Shown here piece after piece: positions 18,069-28,600 of a stretch of 64,000 nucleotides of DNA. A program made the position numbers and the translations under genes. The stretch is from Mycolicibacterium peregrinum (GTDB lineage: Bacteria; Actinomycetota; Actinomycetes; Mycobacteriales; Mycobacteriaceae). The notes beneath the pieces are model-generated. The model had not been told where the DNA came from. It searched no databases and saw only the letters and a list, made by a program, of their open reading frames with translations. The DNA is taken from NCBI RefSeq assembly GCF_001665625.1, contig NZ_LZSY01000158.1, positions 91,641 to 155,640 on the forward strand, given 5' to 3'. Every line of letters starts with the position of its first letter. Within the stretch, counting starts at the first letter, position 1.

Positions 18069-20063
18069 TTATGTTTTGTATTGGACGTCCTGCTCCCCGA
18101 GGCCAGCCGCGCGGCCTTCCGCCCCTCGGTAGGCACCGCGCTCAAGGACAGTTCGTGTTCGACCAACCTCCCTCTGTTTTCTCGAAAAACTATCGGAGTC
18201 AACATCACCGTCGAGCACAGCTTTGTAATGATCGTAATACTTACGCGTTCTCTCATGTATGGTCGCCCAATCGGTCGCTTCAATCAAATCACGCGCTTTC
18301 CAAGAGTCGAACATTCTATCGGCCATGCTATAGCCGCCACCGGCAATAAACAGCCCCGATACTGATTCGCGCGCTTGACCCAGCTTGTTGACGTAGCGTT
18401 CTAGCTGCTGAAGATCGTCCAATGTCGCGGCATGCGAAGCCCGCTTTATCTCGATCACCACATATTGGGAGTCAGACTTCAGCGCAAGGAAGTCATAGCG
18501 GGTCCGATCATCCGCAGCGATGTCGGCGTCACCCCATTCGCGTAACTGCTTTGAAATTGTTGTCTCTTCAGAATAGGTTTGCCATTCTGGATTTATCAAC
18601 CACGGAAAGCTCGCTATCAGATCGTGCAAACTCTCGGCGCCGGCCCTAGGTGCAGTCTCGGGCGTGTCGTCAGCCAACATATTGTGAAACGTGTCGAGAA
18701 TTTCGATCCTACCGCGAACTACCTCAAGAATGGCGCGACTTTCCAATACTCGCCAGCCGGCCAAGTGCGATACAAGCTCCGTGAGCTGTAGCGGCTCCAC
18801 CGTGGCGACGCGCTCAAGCTCATCAATATAATCGTGGAATTGCCTATATTCGAAAGCCCTGACGATTGTATCGGCCAACTCTAATAATTTGTCATGATCC
18901 GTTTCGGACCATCCAAGCTTCCGGATGAACTGGCGTGCGCGTCGCTCCGACTCTTTATCGAGCCGGCTTACCCTGGCAGCGAGCTCGGGTACTTTCATCA
19001 CAAGATCTTCAGTCTTATTTTCTCGTGACTTCACCCGCTCCAAAAGGAGGCTTCGGGTTTTTTGTGCACCCCATTCCCTCAGGAGTGCCGTTGTATCGTC
19101 CTCCCAGTCTACTTCTTGACGGTCCGTCGATATCCGGTCACTTTCGTCATCTACACCTGAATCCAAGAAATCTGCTTCGATGACACCGGTAAGGTACTTT
19201 GTGCCGTGCTGGCCCGACGCGGAACTCTCGACGCCGAAGAAAAATGGTGGCGCTTGAGCAGTCTTGCCGTTCACGATTATGGTGAATCCTTGCAGCTCGC
19301 TTGGCAGCACTTTGTCTGAGAACCCTGCCCACCAGGAGAAATCAGTTCCATCAGAAAGGGTTTCCGCGTTTTCCGCTAAATCTCCCACAGGCCAACGCTG
19401 GGAAAACGCGATTGTTGGACATCGGAGCGGCTCTTCATTAATTTGGATTGCCATACTTCCCGTGACCGACCGGCTAAAGCGGCGCGCCAAGGCCTCGTGG
19501 AGTCCATCGATGTCAGGAGGTGTCTTATGCTTGAGATCGGTGAGAATAACTCGCGAGCCCGACGGGGGCCAGCCATTCGGCACTGCTGCTATTGAACCTT
19601 CTATTTTGTGGTCGGCGGTTTCACCATCGTCAGCCTTCAGCGATGCGCTGTTCAAAGTGAAGCTAGTAACGACCCCGTCTCGCCATGTTTCGACTGTCAT
19701 GTTCCTGCCGATACCAAAGCCTGCGAGCTTCCCGACGCCTTTTCTTCCCATCACCGGTCGACCACTGACAGGCACCTGACCACTGGATCGACGGTTACGA
19801 CCAATTACTAAGTACGCCTCTTGAACATCGTCAGCAGTCATGCCGCAGCCATCGTCAGCGACAACGATGCTGGAACGGGCCTTGTCGTAGACCTGGTTCT
19901 TGGGAATCGTGATAGCGACGTGGGAGGCACCGGCGTCCCAACAGTTCGCAACAAGCTCGGCAAGAGCCACGTCTCTGCGTTTATACATTTGAACACCAAG
20001 ATGCTCGAGTGTCCGACCAAGTACCTTAATCTTGAAATCACGTGCAGACCCATCCCCTGTCAT
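18069..20063 (-). CDS. GHKL ATPase fused to a PD-(D/E)XK-like nuclease domain
   Basis: A 664-residue protein. The N-terminus is a Hsp90/MutL/MORC-type GHKL ATPase: N box ELVANCWDAG (residues 36-45, Asn40), G1 box VADDGCGMT (68-76) and glycine-rich lid GRKGVGKLAG (106-115). A long helical middle follows. Near residues 520-540, YDFLALKSDS and VVIEIKRAS give the D...ExK spacing of a restriction-type nuclease. ATP-driven clamping feeding a nuclease is the natural inference. G+C and codon use are clearly lower than in neighbours, so it may be a separate acquisition. It follows the 33-kb operon on the same strand after a 350-bp gap and probably has its own promoter. It begins at ATG 20063 without a good ribosome site. 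Confidence 0.75.
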   Translation of the reverse strand: MTGDGSARDFKIKVLGRTLEHLGVQMYKRRDVALAELVANCWDAGASHVAITIPKNQVYDKARSSIVVADDGCGMTADDVQEAYLVIGRNRRSSGQVPVSGRPVMGRKGVGKLAGFGIGRNMTVETWRDGVVTSFTLNSASLKADDGETADHKIEGSIAAVPNGWPPSGSRVILTDLKHKTPPDIDGLHEALARRFSRSVTGSMAIQINEEPLRCPTIAFSQRWPVGDLAENAETLSDGTDFSWWAGFSDKVLPSELQGFTIIVNGKTAQAPPFFFGVESSASGQHGTKYLTGVIEADFLDSGVDDESDRISTDRQEVDWEDDTTALLREWGAQKTRSLLLERVKSRENKTEDLVMKVPELAARVSRLDKESERRARQFIRKLGWSETDHDKLLELADTIVRAFEYRQFHDYIDELERVATVEPLQLTELVSHLAGWRVLESRAILEVVRGRIEILDTFHNMLADDTPETAPRAGAESLHDLIASFPWLINPEWQTYSEETTISKQLREWGDADIAADDRTRYDFLALKSDSQYVVIEIKRASHAATLDDLQQLERYVNKLGQARESVSGLFIAGGGYSMADRMFDSWKARDLIEATDWATIHERTRKYYDHYKAVLDGDVDSDSFSRKQREVGRTRTVLERGAYRGAEGRAAGLGEQDVQYKT

Positions 20064-20078
20064 GAACGCGAGAGTAGT

Positions 20079-20102
20079 CTTGCCGAAGTTTAGGTCGGCA
20101 AG
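20079..20102. promoter_or_regulatory. Perfect inverted repeat upstream of the GHKL/nuclease gene
   Basis: CTTGCCGA (20079-20086) and TCGGCAAG (20095-20102) are perfect 8-bp arms with an 8-bp spacer, ending 15 bp before the ATG at 20063. The position suits a repressor operator or a leader hairpin hiding translation initiation. No T-tract follows on the minus strand, so it is unlikely to be a terminator of the upstream operon. Confidence 0.45.
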
Positions 20103-20414
20103 CTGGGCCCAAATCGCGGCTGTCCAGGATCCTCACCACGGTGTCGGCGCAACAAAGAGGCAGTACCCACACTGCGTCCGGGCTGCGCACCTAGTTCAGT
20201 ATTCCAGTCTGGCCAGCTGCGTCTTGACGACCAATGAATCGTGATCGCCCGCCTATTAGACTTGACAGGCAGGCACTTAGACGGCGCCAGAACAGCAAAT
20301 AAGCAAAGCCGAGAGCGCTGGACGGCAGGAGCGCAGGGGGCCAAACAGGTCATGTCCTACGCCCATGTTTAGGGACCTACTTAGAGTCGTTGTGTCATTT
20401 TTGGGCGGTTATAG
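20103..20414. other. Gap between the long operon and the GHKL/nuclease gene
   Basis: About 310 bp with no supported gene; frames here are short and lack starts. It is somewhat AT-richer than the operon and probably carries the promoter of the minus-strand GHKL/nuclease gene. No repeat or RNA gene was recognised apart from the inverted repeat at its left end. Confidence 0.5.
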
Positions 20415-22649
20415 CTACATAGAACTACGTAATGCTGTGTCAGACCCCAACAGCTCGGACCGTTTCCCACTCCATGTCACGACCAACGCATCCCGCGCAC
20501 GACTACTAGCGACATAGAGCAGCGACCGTTCGCGCAACAGCGCCTCCGCGCGTTCTTCGTCGGGCACGTTGCGCAACGTCGCCGGCAACGGCACGTGCTT
20601 CTCATCGGCGCCCACCAGGACAACCCGGGAGAACTCCATCCCTTTCGCCCGGTGCATGGTCATCACGAGTGGTTGGCCCGGTGTCGGGGCGTTCTTGTCG
20701 ACGGCGCGCGCGGTGACACCGCGCTCGCCGAGCCCGCGAACGAATCGATCACGTTCGTCCTGGCTTCGGGTGAGCACCGCGATGCTCTCGGGCTCCACAC
20801 CCTCCTCCGCCAACCACGTCTTGACCTTCGTCGCCACCGCCTCCAACTCGGCAGCCAAGTCCGAGCATGGGATCAACTCCGGCGTCGGGCCGTTGCGCGC
20901 GGAGCGGTAGTCACTGGTCGACTCCTCGCCCTGTTCGAGATCGCGGTACTCCGCACCGGAGAGCACGCTCACTGCGAAGTGGAGGTTCTGCGCGGTGGTC
21001 CGGTAGTTCAGCGTCAGCCGGCGGGACCGGCCGACGATCTTGATCCCGAAGCGGCTCAACACAACCGGGCTTCCGTAGATCCGCTGGTGCGAATCCTCGG
21101 CGATGAAGAGGTCGTTCGGCCCCTCGACCACCAACGCCCGCAACAATGCCCAGTGCGTGGCATGCAGATCCTGTGCCTCGTCGACGAGGACGTGGTCAGC
21201 GAGGTAGGTGCCGTCGTGCTCCGCACGCACGCACAGCGCCTCGGCAGCGAGGGCGAGGACTTCCGGGAAACTGATGGTTTCGTCCATCTGGCTCTGCCGA
21301 CGGAACGCCTCGACGAGCTTCCAGACGGCGATGCGCTGCGGACGGCTGAGCCGCACTCCCCGACCGGGTCGCGCGACCTTGGCGTACTGCTCCAGCGTGG
21401 TGATGCGGTTCGCGAGAACTACGGCCACGTACTCGCTCTCCAGGAATGCGGGGGTGGCGAGTTTCGCGTCGAGCCCCGAGTCGACGGACTGCGCAACTTC
21501 TCGCCATACCGCATCGGATGACGTTCGCTTGGAACCGAACTCGACCTCGTGACCGAACACTCGCTCGTAGGCCGCCGCGGCGGCATCTCCGGACCGGTGC
21601 AGCACATCCCTGCCGAGCGCATCGATACCACCAACGTATACGCCGGGATCTCCGGGCTTGTCGGCGATTCGCAAACCGGGGTCCAGCGCCTTGAGGTCGG
21701 TCTTGAGCCCCTGGGCGAGAGTGGCGTTGAAAGTGGTCAGGACGATCCTGGCGCCGGGATTGTCGCGGGCGAGACGACGGGCTCGATGGATCGCGACAAC
21801 GGTCTTACCCGTACCGGCGCCACCTGAAAGACGGAATGCGCCAGAAAAATCCGACTCGACGTACTTCCGTTGTTCCGGATGCAAGAACGTGCGCCAGGCG
21901 GCAAAGTCGCCACCTTCGATGACTCGACGCAGCTCGTCGTTGTCTTCGATGAACGCGAACTGCATCTTCGAGGCCGGGCGCTCCAGCGCGGCGATGATCT
22001 GCTGGTTCTCGTCGAGGGATTTGTCCACCGGTTCTTTCGCGAACCCGTGGTTTTCCCGGATCGTCTCGATCGCAAGACCGGTAGCGAGTTCGAGCAGGGC
22101 GCTGCCCTCCCATTCGAGCCCCTCGGCCGCGGCTTCCAACAGCGCCGACTCGTCCGGTGCCTTCATCGCCTTGGCCGCGAGCACGGGGTTGATGCCCAAC
22201 CCCTCGGTGAGGTCGGCGATCTTGTAGCCGACCCCGGCCAGGTAGGACAATGCAGGTTTCGAAACCGGTTCCACGATGGCCGAATCCGTCACGGCTTCTG
22301 CGGGCGCGGACTCTCCGATCAGGCCCTCAAGGGTGCCGTTGATGGGGTTGACCCGCAGGGTGGCCCGTTCGGCGAGCTTGATCGCGTCATCGTGTCCCCA
22401 GGTACCCATGTAGATGTACGTCGGCCCGCTGGACTTGTCGTCCACCCGGAACAACACCGCGCGATAGTGCAGGTCGACGCGACCCGTCCGCACTCGGGGA
22501 TCGGCGGCTACATGCAGCGGCTCGATGTGCAGAGAGGGTTGGGTGTCGTCGGCGGCGAGCTTCTCGAAGAAGTCGTACACCTTGTTCTTGACCGACCCGT
22601 CCAGCTTGGACATGCCCTTGCTGTTCGACGCGATAACCAGATTCGCCAC
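20415..22649 (-). CDS. UvrD-family helicase with RelE/ParE-like N-terminal domain
   Basis: A 744-residue SF1 DNA helicase. Walker A is GGAGTGKTVVAI near residue 270, motif II is LVDEAQDLHATH near 487, and a UvrD-type MHRAKGMEFSRVVLVG lies near 660. These are the standard 3'-5' unwinding motor signatures. The first 110 residues (starting MANLVIASNSKGMSKLDG) read like a RelE/ParE toxin fold: a helix pair, then ADPRVRTGRVDLHYRAVLF and a YIYMGTWGHDDAIKLA strand-helix. This domain may serve RNA or ribosome recognition rather than being an active toxin. It starts at a GTG directly adjacent to the upstream TAG stop, so it is translated with the DruE-like gene as the last cistron of the long operon. 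Confidence 0.85.
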   Translation of the reverse strand: MANLVIASNSKGMSKLDGSVKNKVYDFFEKLAADDTQPSLHIEPLHVAADPRVRTGRVDLHYRAVLFRVDDKSSGPTYIYMGTWGHDDAIKLAERATLRVNPINGTLEGLIGESAPAEAVTDSAIVEPVSKPALSYLAGVGYKIADLTEGLGINPVLAAKAMKAPDESALLEAAAEGLEWEGSALLELATGLAIETIRENHGFAKEPVDKSLDENQQIIAALERPASKMQFAFIEDNDELRRVIEGGDFAAWRTFLHPEQRKYVESDFSGAFRLSGGAGTGKTVVAIHRARRLARDNPGARIVLTTFNATLAQGLKTDLKALDPGLRIADKPGDPGVYVGGIDALGRDVLHRSGDAAAAAYERVFGHEVEFGSKRTSSDAVWREVAQSVDSGLDAKLATPAFLESEYVAVVLANRITTLEQYAKVARPGRGVRLSRPQRIAVWKLVEAFRRQSQMDETISFPEVLALAAEALCVRAEHDGTYLADHVLVDEAQDLHATHWALLRALVVEGPNDLFIAEDSHQRIYGSPVVLSRFGIKIVGRSRRLTLNYRTTAQNLHFAVSVLSGAEYRDLEQGEESTSDYRSARNGPTPELIPCSDLAAELEAVATKVKTWLAEEGVEPESIAVLTRSQDERDRFVRGLGERGVTARAVDKNAPTPGQPLVMTMHRAKGMEFSRVVLVGADEKHVPLPATLRNVPDEERAEALLRERSLLYVASSRARDALVVTWSGKRSELLGSDTALRSSM

Positions 22650-25600
22650 CTACACCACTCCGTTCAATTTCAATGCCTCGACAATCTTGCCGACATCCGG
22701 CGGGCACAGCGTCCACCCATCCACCGGTTCCGCTTCATCGAACACCACAGCCACCCGACCGCCGGCCCAGGCCATGTCCAACACATCGCCATTCGTCGTC
22801 TCATAACCCAGCTCGGGTGCCGCAGCACCTGCGGCAGCCAAGGCCCGGATGAGTTCGCGTTCTGCATCGGACACCGCTCCGTCGAACAGGAGCTGCCATT
22901 CCGCAGACAGCTCTGGCTCTCCTGCCTCGGCAGGCCCGGACACCGGGGCCGATGCCAGCAGGGTACGGGCGGTGACGCGGCCGGGGTCGCTGATCCCCAA
23001 CCAGTTCGACAGCCGCAGCCATTCCTTCCATGCCTTCCCGCCCAGGTCTTCCAACCGCTCGTCTCGGTCATCGACGGCGAGCACGGCCTGCGGCGGGTCG
23101 GACGTGGTGCGTACACCGGAGGCGACGGTGACACCTCCGTCGGCATACGCCCAGCACATGTCGGGCCCGGCCACTTCAAACGGCGTCGATCCGTCCAGCG
23201 TCGCCAACGCCGCGGCGGTGACCTCGTCAACATCAGACTTCACCCTGTTGTCACTGCGGACGAACAAGTACGGCATCCACTTGCTGAAGTGTCGCCAGGC
23301 GTCGATGTCGGGAGTCACCATGAACTCGAGCAGTTGCGATACCGGGTCTTTGGCTTGCAGCCGAACCAAACCCGGTTGAACATGGAACCGGCTGGTGACG
23401 AAGCTAGTGGCCTTTTGATCGAACCAGGCCGGCTCGATCGACTCCCCAGATTTGAACCGCTGCAGATCCTCATGTCCGAAGGACCACACCAGATAGTCCG
23501 AGGCACGCAAGGCCCGACGTTTGTCGGCGTCGTCGGCCACGCGGTTGCACCCGGCGACCGCATGGAAGGATCGCCCGTCGGCGAAAATCGCGATCCGCGG
23601 GATGTCCGGGTCCGCGGTCTGCAGCACAAAGTCGGGCTTGACGAAGTCCAGCGAAACCTGCGGTCGCAGTGACCATTTCCGCGCCTTGCTGCCCTGCAGG
23701 GTGATGGTGGCCGACGGACCGGATGTTCCCGGCTTCTCCACCACGGCGGCACCCATCAACTTGAGCCGCTCGATGAACGAGCAGTAGAAGTCGCGTTCCA
23801 GGAACGACTCGTCGCTGAGCGGCGTGCTGGGCGGTGCCTGCTCGGTAACCTCGGCGGTCCAAGCCTCCAGGTCGGGTGTACCGTGCGCGCCGACCTCGAG
23901 AATGCCGTCGAGCAAATTCAATGCAGTCAGCCGTGACACTTTGTCCATCTCGTAAGGCGCAGCGAACGGCAACAGGCAGCGGTGGCAGGCCAGCCGATCC
24001 TCGTCCCGGCACGCGCATTCCCGCAGGATCTGCCGGGCGGCCGCCAACACCGCGAAAACTTTGGTGTGGTCGGCGAATTCGGCGAGGTAGCCGGTCCCGC
24101 CGGGAACTGTGTCGTGGATCAGCAGCGCGCGCCGGTCGGGCGCCCATAGCGCATCGCTGATGGTGGCGACGTCGAGATGTTCGGGTGATCCGCCGATCAC
24201 CTCGCGTAGGCCGAGCAGGATGGCGGCGGCCAGGCTGGGGTGGGCGAAGTTGTCGTACTCCATCTGCGGTGGCAGGTGCAGCAGCACCCCCTGGGTGCGC
24301 AGTCGTCGCGCCAGGGCGATGTCGCGGACGTCCTCGACGGCCGAGCCCCGCAGGCGACACCAGGTGCGGTGCTCGTATCGACTGTTGCGACCGGCCTCCC
24401 GGTCGAGTTGCCCACAGGACGCGCAGACCCGGAACAGGCCGCTGGTCGATTCCTGCCCGGCGATCAACCTCGTCTTGCCCTTGGATGCCCGTCCGCCGAG
24501 GTTGATCCAGCGAATATCCAAGCGTCGCAGGTATTCCGCGCCGAACGACGAACTGGAGCGAAACCACGTGCGGCCGACCTGGGTGGGGTCGACGTCGGCG
24601 GCGGTCACCACCGTGAACGGTTCCTTTGCGCGGTTGTCCCGCAGATCGTTGATGGTGGCCTCATCCCGGCGCACTTCCGCCGAAACGCGGGTCATTTCGA
24701 CGACCGGCAGGTGCTGACTCACGTCGGCGATGCCCGTGCTGTGGCAGCGCGGGCAGGTCGACACCGGGTCAGGCCCGGCGGCGGACGCACTGCTGCGCAC
24801 CCACCCGCACTGTGGGCAGACTTGCCAGGCGTGGATGTTGGATTCACCGGTGCCCAGATCGACCGCGTCGATGGTGACCGCGAGACCTTGGGCGTAGAAG
24901 GTGGCGCCCGGCGCGAGTTCGGTGAGCGCAACCCGGGAGCCGCGTTGATAGCTGAGTTGCTCGCCCATGTAGTCGTTGCTGTCCGGATCAATCCAGGTAA
25001 CGCCGACATCAAGAGTCACCGCGTCGTCGAGCAGTGTGTAGTTGGGCAGTACGCCGTACCGTTCGAGCACCGAGATCCAGTAGTCACGGGTCAGTGAGGT
25101 GATCTGGGCGCCAAGCAGTTTGCGTGATCCCTTGGCGATCTTGAAGGCCCGACGGTCGTCGTCGGTGGCGGCCGGGGAGGTCGCCCGGCGTTCGAACTCG
25201 GGCAGGTCGGCTTCGACGGTCGCCTGCCGTTCAGTGAGTTCCTTGAGATCGAGTTGCCATTGGTAGGCCGCGGCCATCAGGCGTTGGGTGAGGCCACTGG
25301 GACCACCCTGCGGTGGTGCGCTCGCCCAAAATCTCAGGGCGTCGACGGCGTCGGGGCTGAGATGTTCCCCGAACTGGGCCAGGAAGCGGTCCAAGAACTC
25401 GTCGGCGTCGGTGGCGGCGGTATCCATCAGCCGGGCCAGCCAGCTGTCCGCCCCGTTGTCTCCGAGCACCGACCGTGCATCCTTGGGCGCCACCAGCTGC
25501 GGGTCACGGGCGAACTGGTCGACGATGTGCGCAATGTACTGGCGTTGAAGGATCTCCTCGGCGCTGAGGAACGTCGCGGGTGGACGCACATCCCCCTGGA

Positions 25601-28600
25601 TCACCGAAAGCGGCTCGAACAGCTTGGGCAGATGTTCGCCTCGACCGCGAACGTAGGCCAGCACCAAGGAGTTTCCGGTGAGCCGGCCAGCGCGCCCGAC
25701 GCGCTGCAGGTAGGACGACACCGATCGGGGCAGCGACCCGAGCATGACTGTGGACAGGTCACCGATGTCGATCCCCATCTCCAGGGTCGGGGTCGCGACA
25801 AGCACGTTGGGTGCTTGCGGGTCGGTGCCGCCGCGTTTGAACGCTGTCTCGTATTCGAGGCGGGTCTTGGTCGGCAGCAGGCCGGTGTGTTCCCGCGCGA
25901 CGACGCGTTTCATCTCTGTGGAGTCGTAGAGACGCCGGTAGAAGTTGTCGGTCTTCATACTGCGGTGCAGCCGCCCGGGGCAGCGGATCAACGTGCAGGG
26001 TGCCCCGTCGAGTTCGTCGACGGTGGTGGCACTGCCCGGCACCGGGGTTTGGCAGATGTCACAGACTAGTAAGTGCCGCTCGTCGAGGAGCGCTTCCAGC
26101 GTGGGAGCGCTGACCTGGACGGTAGCCGGCGACAATCCATAGACGGCGGAGCCGGTCTCGGTGGTGATGGTGGACAGCAGCATCTGCTCGGCGAGTTCGG
26201 CGAACAGCGCCTTCGCCAGGAAGGTGCCGTCGTGGGGGCTGACATCCAGGCATCGCGACGTCCATTGCGCGTACCAGGAGGACGGGGCCGTGATCGGATC
26301 GAATCCCTCTGGCAAGGCTCCGGTTCCGGACTTGAGGGCCGGGAAGGCCGGGGCGGGGCGGCCTTTCGGGAAGGGGGGCATGCCCTGGCCACGTGGTCGC
26401 CCACCCCAGACGTGGTAGCGGTTGGCGTTCTTCTCTAGATAGGGCCGCAGCCAGTCGTGGTGGATGCCGCCGCGGGTGCGGATCCTCTCGACCGTCCCAC
26501 GCACCCACTGCGCCATTGCTGCATCGGTCACGCCGGTCAGCGGGAACTGGGCGGGATCAGCCTTGTCGAGGGCCCGCCTCCCGATGATCGGGGCCTTGTG
26601 CGCCGCCCCGAGGTAGACCTCGGCGACGACGCTGCCGGTGAGCTCCAGGGTGCGGCCGGTGCGGGACTGCAGACCGAATTCGAGGTCGACGTCGAACCGC
26701 AGCCGGCGCTTGGCCTTGTTCTCCGCGGCCCGCCGCGAGTTCGGGTGCACGTCGGGCTTCCAGAACGCGACGAATTCGTCGCGGTCCACGATGTCGGGTG
26801 GCAACAGTTGGTAGCGCAACATCGGATCGTTGCCGGCGCGGTCGATGACAGCTCGGGCGAGCTCGTCGAGGTCGAGTTCGGCGTCACCCAGCGCACCGCG
26901 CAGCGCCGTGCGCAGGCTGAGGCTGTGCGAGCGGGCCTGCACGAACCCGGCGCGGTGCGCGGCATCCTGCACGCTGTCGGTGAACATCAACGCCTTCTTC
27001 TCTGTGGCGTCGAGATGCTTGTCGCCGAACAGGTTCGACAGAGTCACCGACAGCTGTGTGGCCACCGCGCTGCCGAGGAACCGGATTCCGTCGACGGCCC
27101 CGCAGGCCGGGCACATATCGTTCTTGGATTGCTCGTCGGCGTCCGGCCCGATCAGGGTGAGCACCGGCAGCACCCGGCCGTCGACGACATCGGGGCTCTG
27201 CGGGTGGGGTGTGGTGTCGAGGAGTTCGCGGTGGTCGAGATGGAGCCACTGCAGACCGTGGACCTTGCCAGCGACCTGCGCTTCGGCGGGCGCCGAGATC
27301 AGCGCACGGAACCGGGAGGCGCCGGCGGCGTGGTCGGCGCGGATCGCCTCGTCGGTGACGTCGAAGGCGCTTCCGGTCGGTGCCAGCCGTGCACCCCAGC
27401 CCGAGCGTCCACAGTGCCGGCAGTACACCGCGGGCAGGTATAGCTCGTCGTCGACGGAGGTCCCGTCGTCGGACCAGCGATATTCGGTGGCGACCCGCAC
27501 GGCGCGGTCGACTCGGCTGAGTTCCCGGATCCACAGGTGCACATCGACCCCGAGCGCCGCCCGTCCGGTCTCCGCCCGAACGTGCGAGAGCATCGCAACG
27601 ACGAACTCCAGGAACCGAATACGGATGTCGCGGGTGCGGGCGGCATCGCGGTCGACGGGCACCGCCGGAAATACCTGCTCGGCCAGGTCGGGCAGCGACA
27701 CCGCGTCGACGGCGTTCTCCAACACCGCCTGGATGAAGCGGTGCCGCTTGAGCTGATCGAGCATCTCCTCGGCGTCCAGGTCCGACGCAGTGGCGGGATC
27801 ACCTGCATATCCTGACTTCTCAAAGAGGTCAGATTGGACGGGCTGCTCGAAAAGTTCAGACTGGGTGGGCTTCGCAAAGCGATCAGATTGGAACATCGTC
27901 TCGAAGAGTTCGGCAAATACCGCCGCGGCGATGGCATGGTTGTCGCCGTCAGCTCGATCGAGGGCGGTGATCCGGTCGAGCGCGTCGGGCAGCGCCGGTT
28001 CGATCGGCTTCCAGGCATGGTCATGGCCGCCCAATCGGGCTTTGCGCCATTCGCCGGGGCTCAGCCGTGTCTCCTCGATAACCGCGCCTGCGCCGAACGG
28101 CTCCCCGAACACTGTGTAGGCGAAATCGAGCATGGCAGTTGGGGCGGAGCGAGAGCCCAGGGTCGCCGACGTGGCCACCGGTGTCACCTTGCCGAGCGGG
28201 CGGGCACGGTCATCGTCGGTGACCCGCGACGTGGCGGTCCAATGTGCCTTGAGAGTAAGGCCGAGCCGACGCAGCAGCATCGCGACGTCGGTGCCCTGGG
28301 CGCCGTCGTAGGTGTGGAATTCGTCGAGCACCAGGTATTGCAACGATTCCGCGGACAGCCGCCACATGTCAGCACGGCCGGGGTGCAGCAGCATGTGGTC
28401 GAGCATCTTGTAGTTGGTGAGCACGATGTCGGGCGGCGAGTCGTGCATGAGGGCGCGGTCGGTGATCAGCCCGTCGGCCGAGACCCGGGTGCGCCCGCCG
28501 CCACCTTGCTCACCGGTGTAGAGCCCGGCGGTGACCGCGCCAAGGGCCGGATCACCGGAGATCAGCTTGGCCAGCCGCTCGGCCTGATCGTTGGCGAGCG

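Noticed and set aside
21870..23672. 600-residue plus-strand frame spanning two minus-strand genes
   Set aside because: It crosses the junction of the UvrD-type and DruE-like genes and has no recognisable domain.
27822..27890. Possible CRISPR-like repeat
   Set aside because: The 27-bp periodic units are in frame inside a coding sequence, without spacers of equal length, and encode a peptide repeat.
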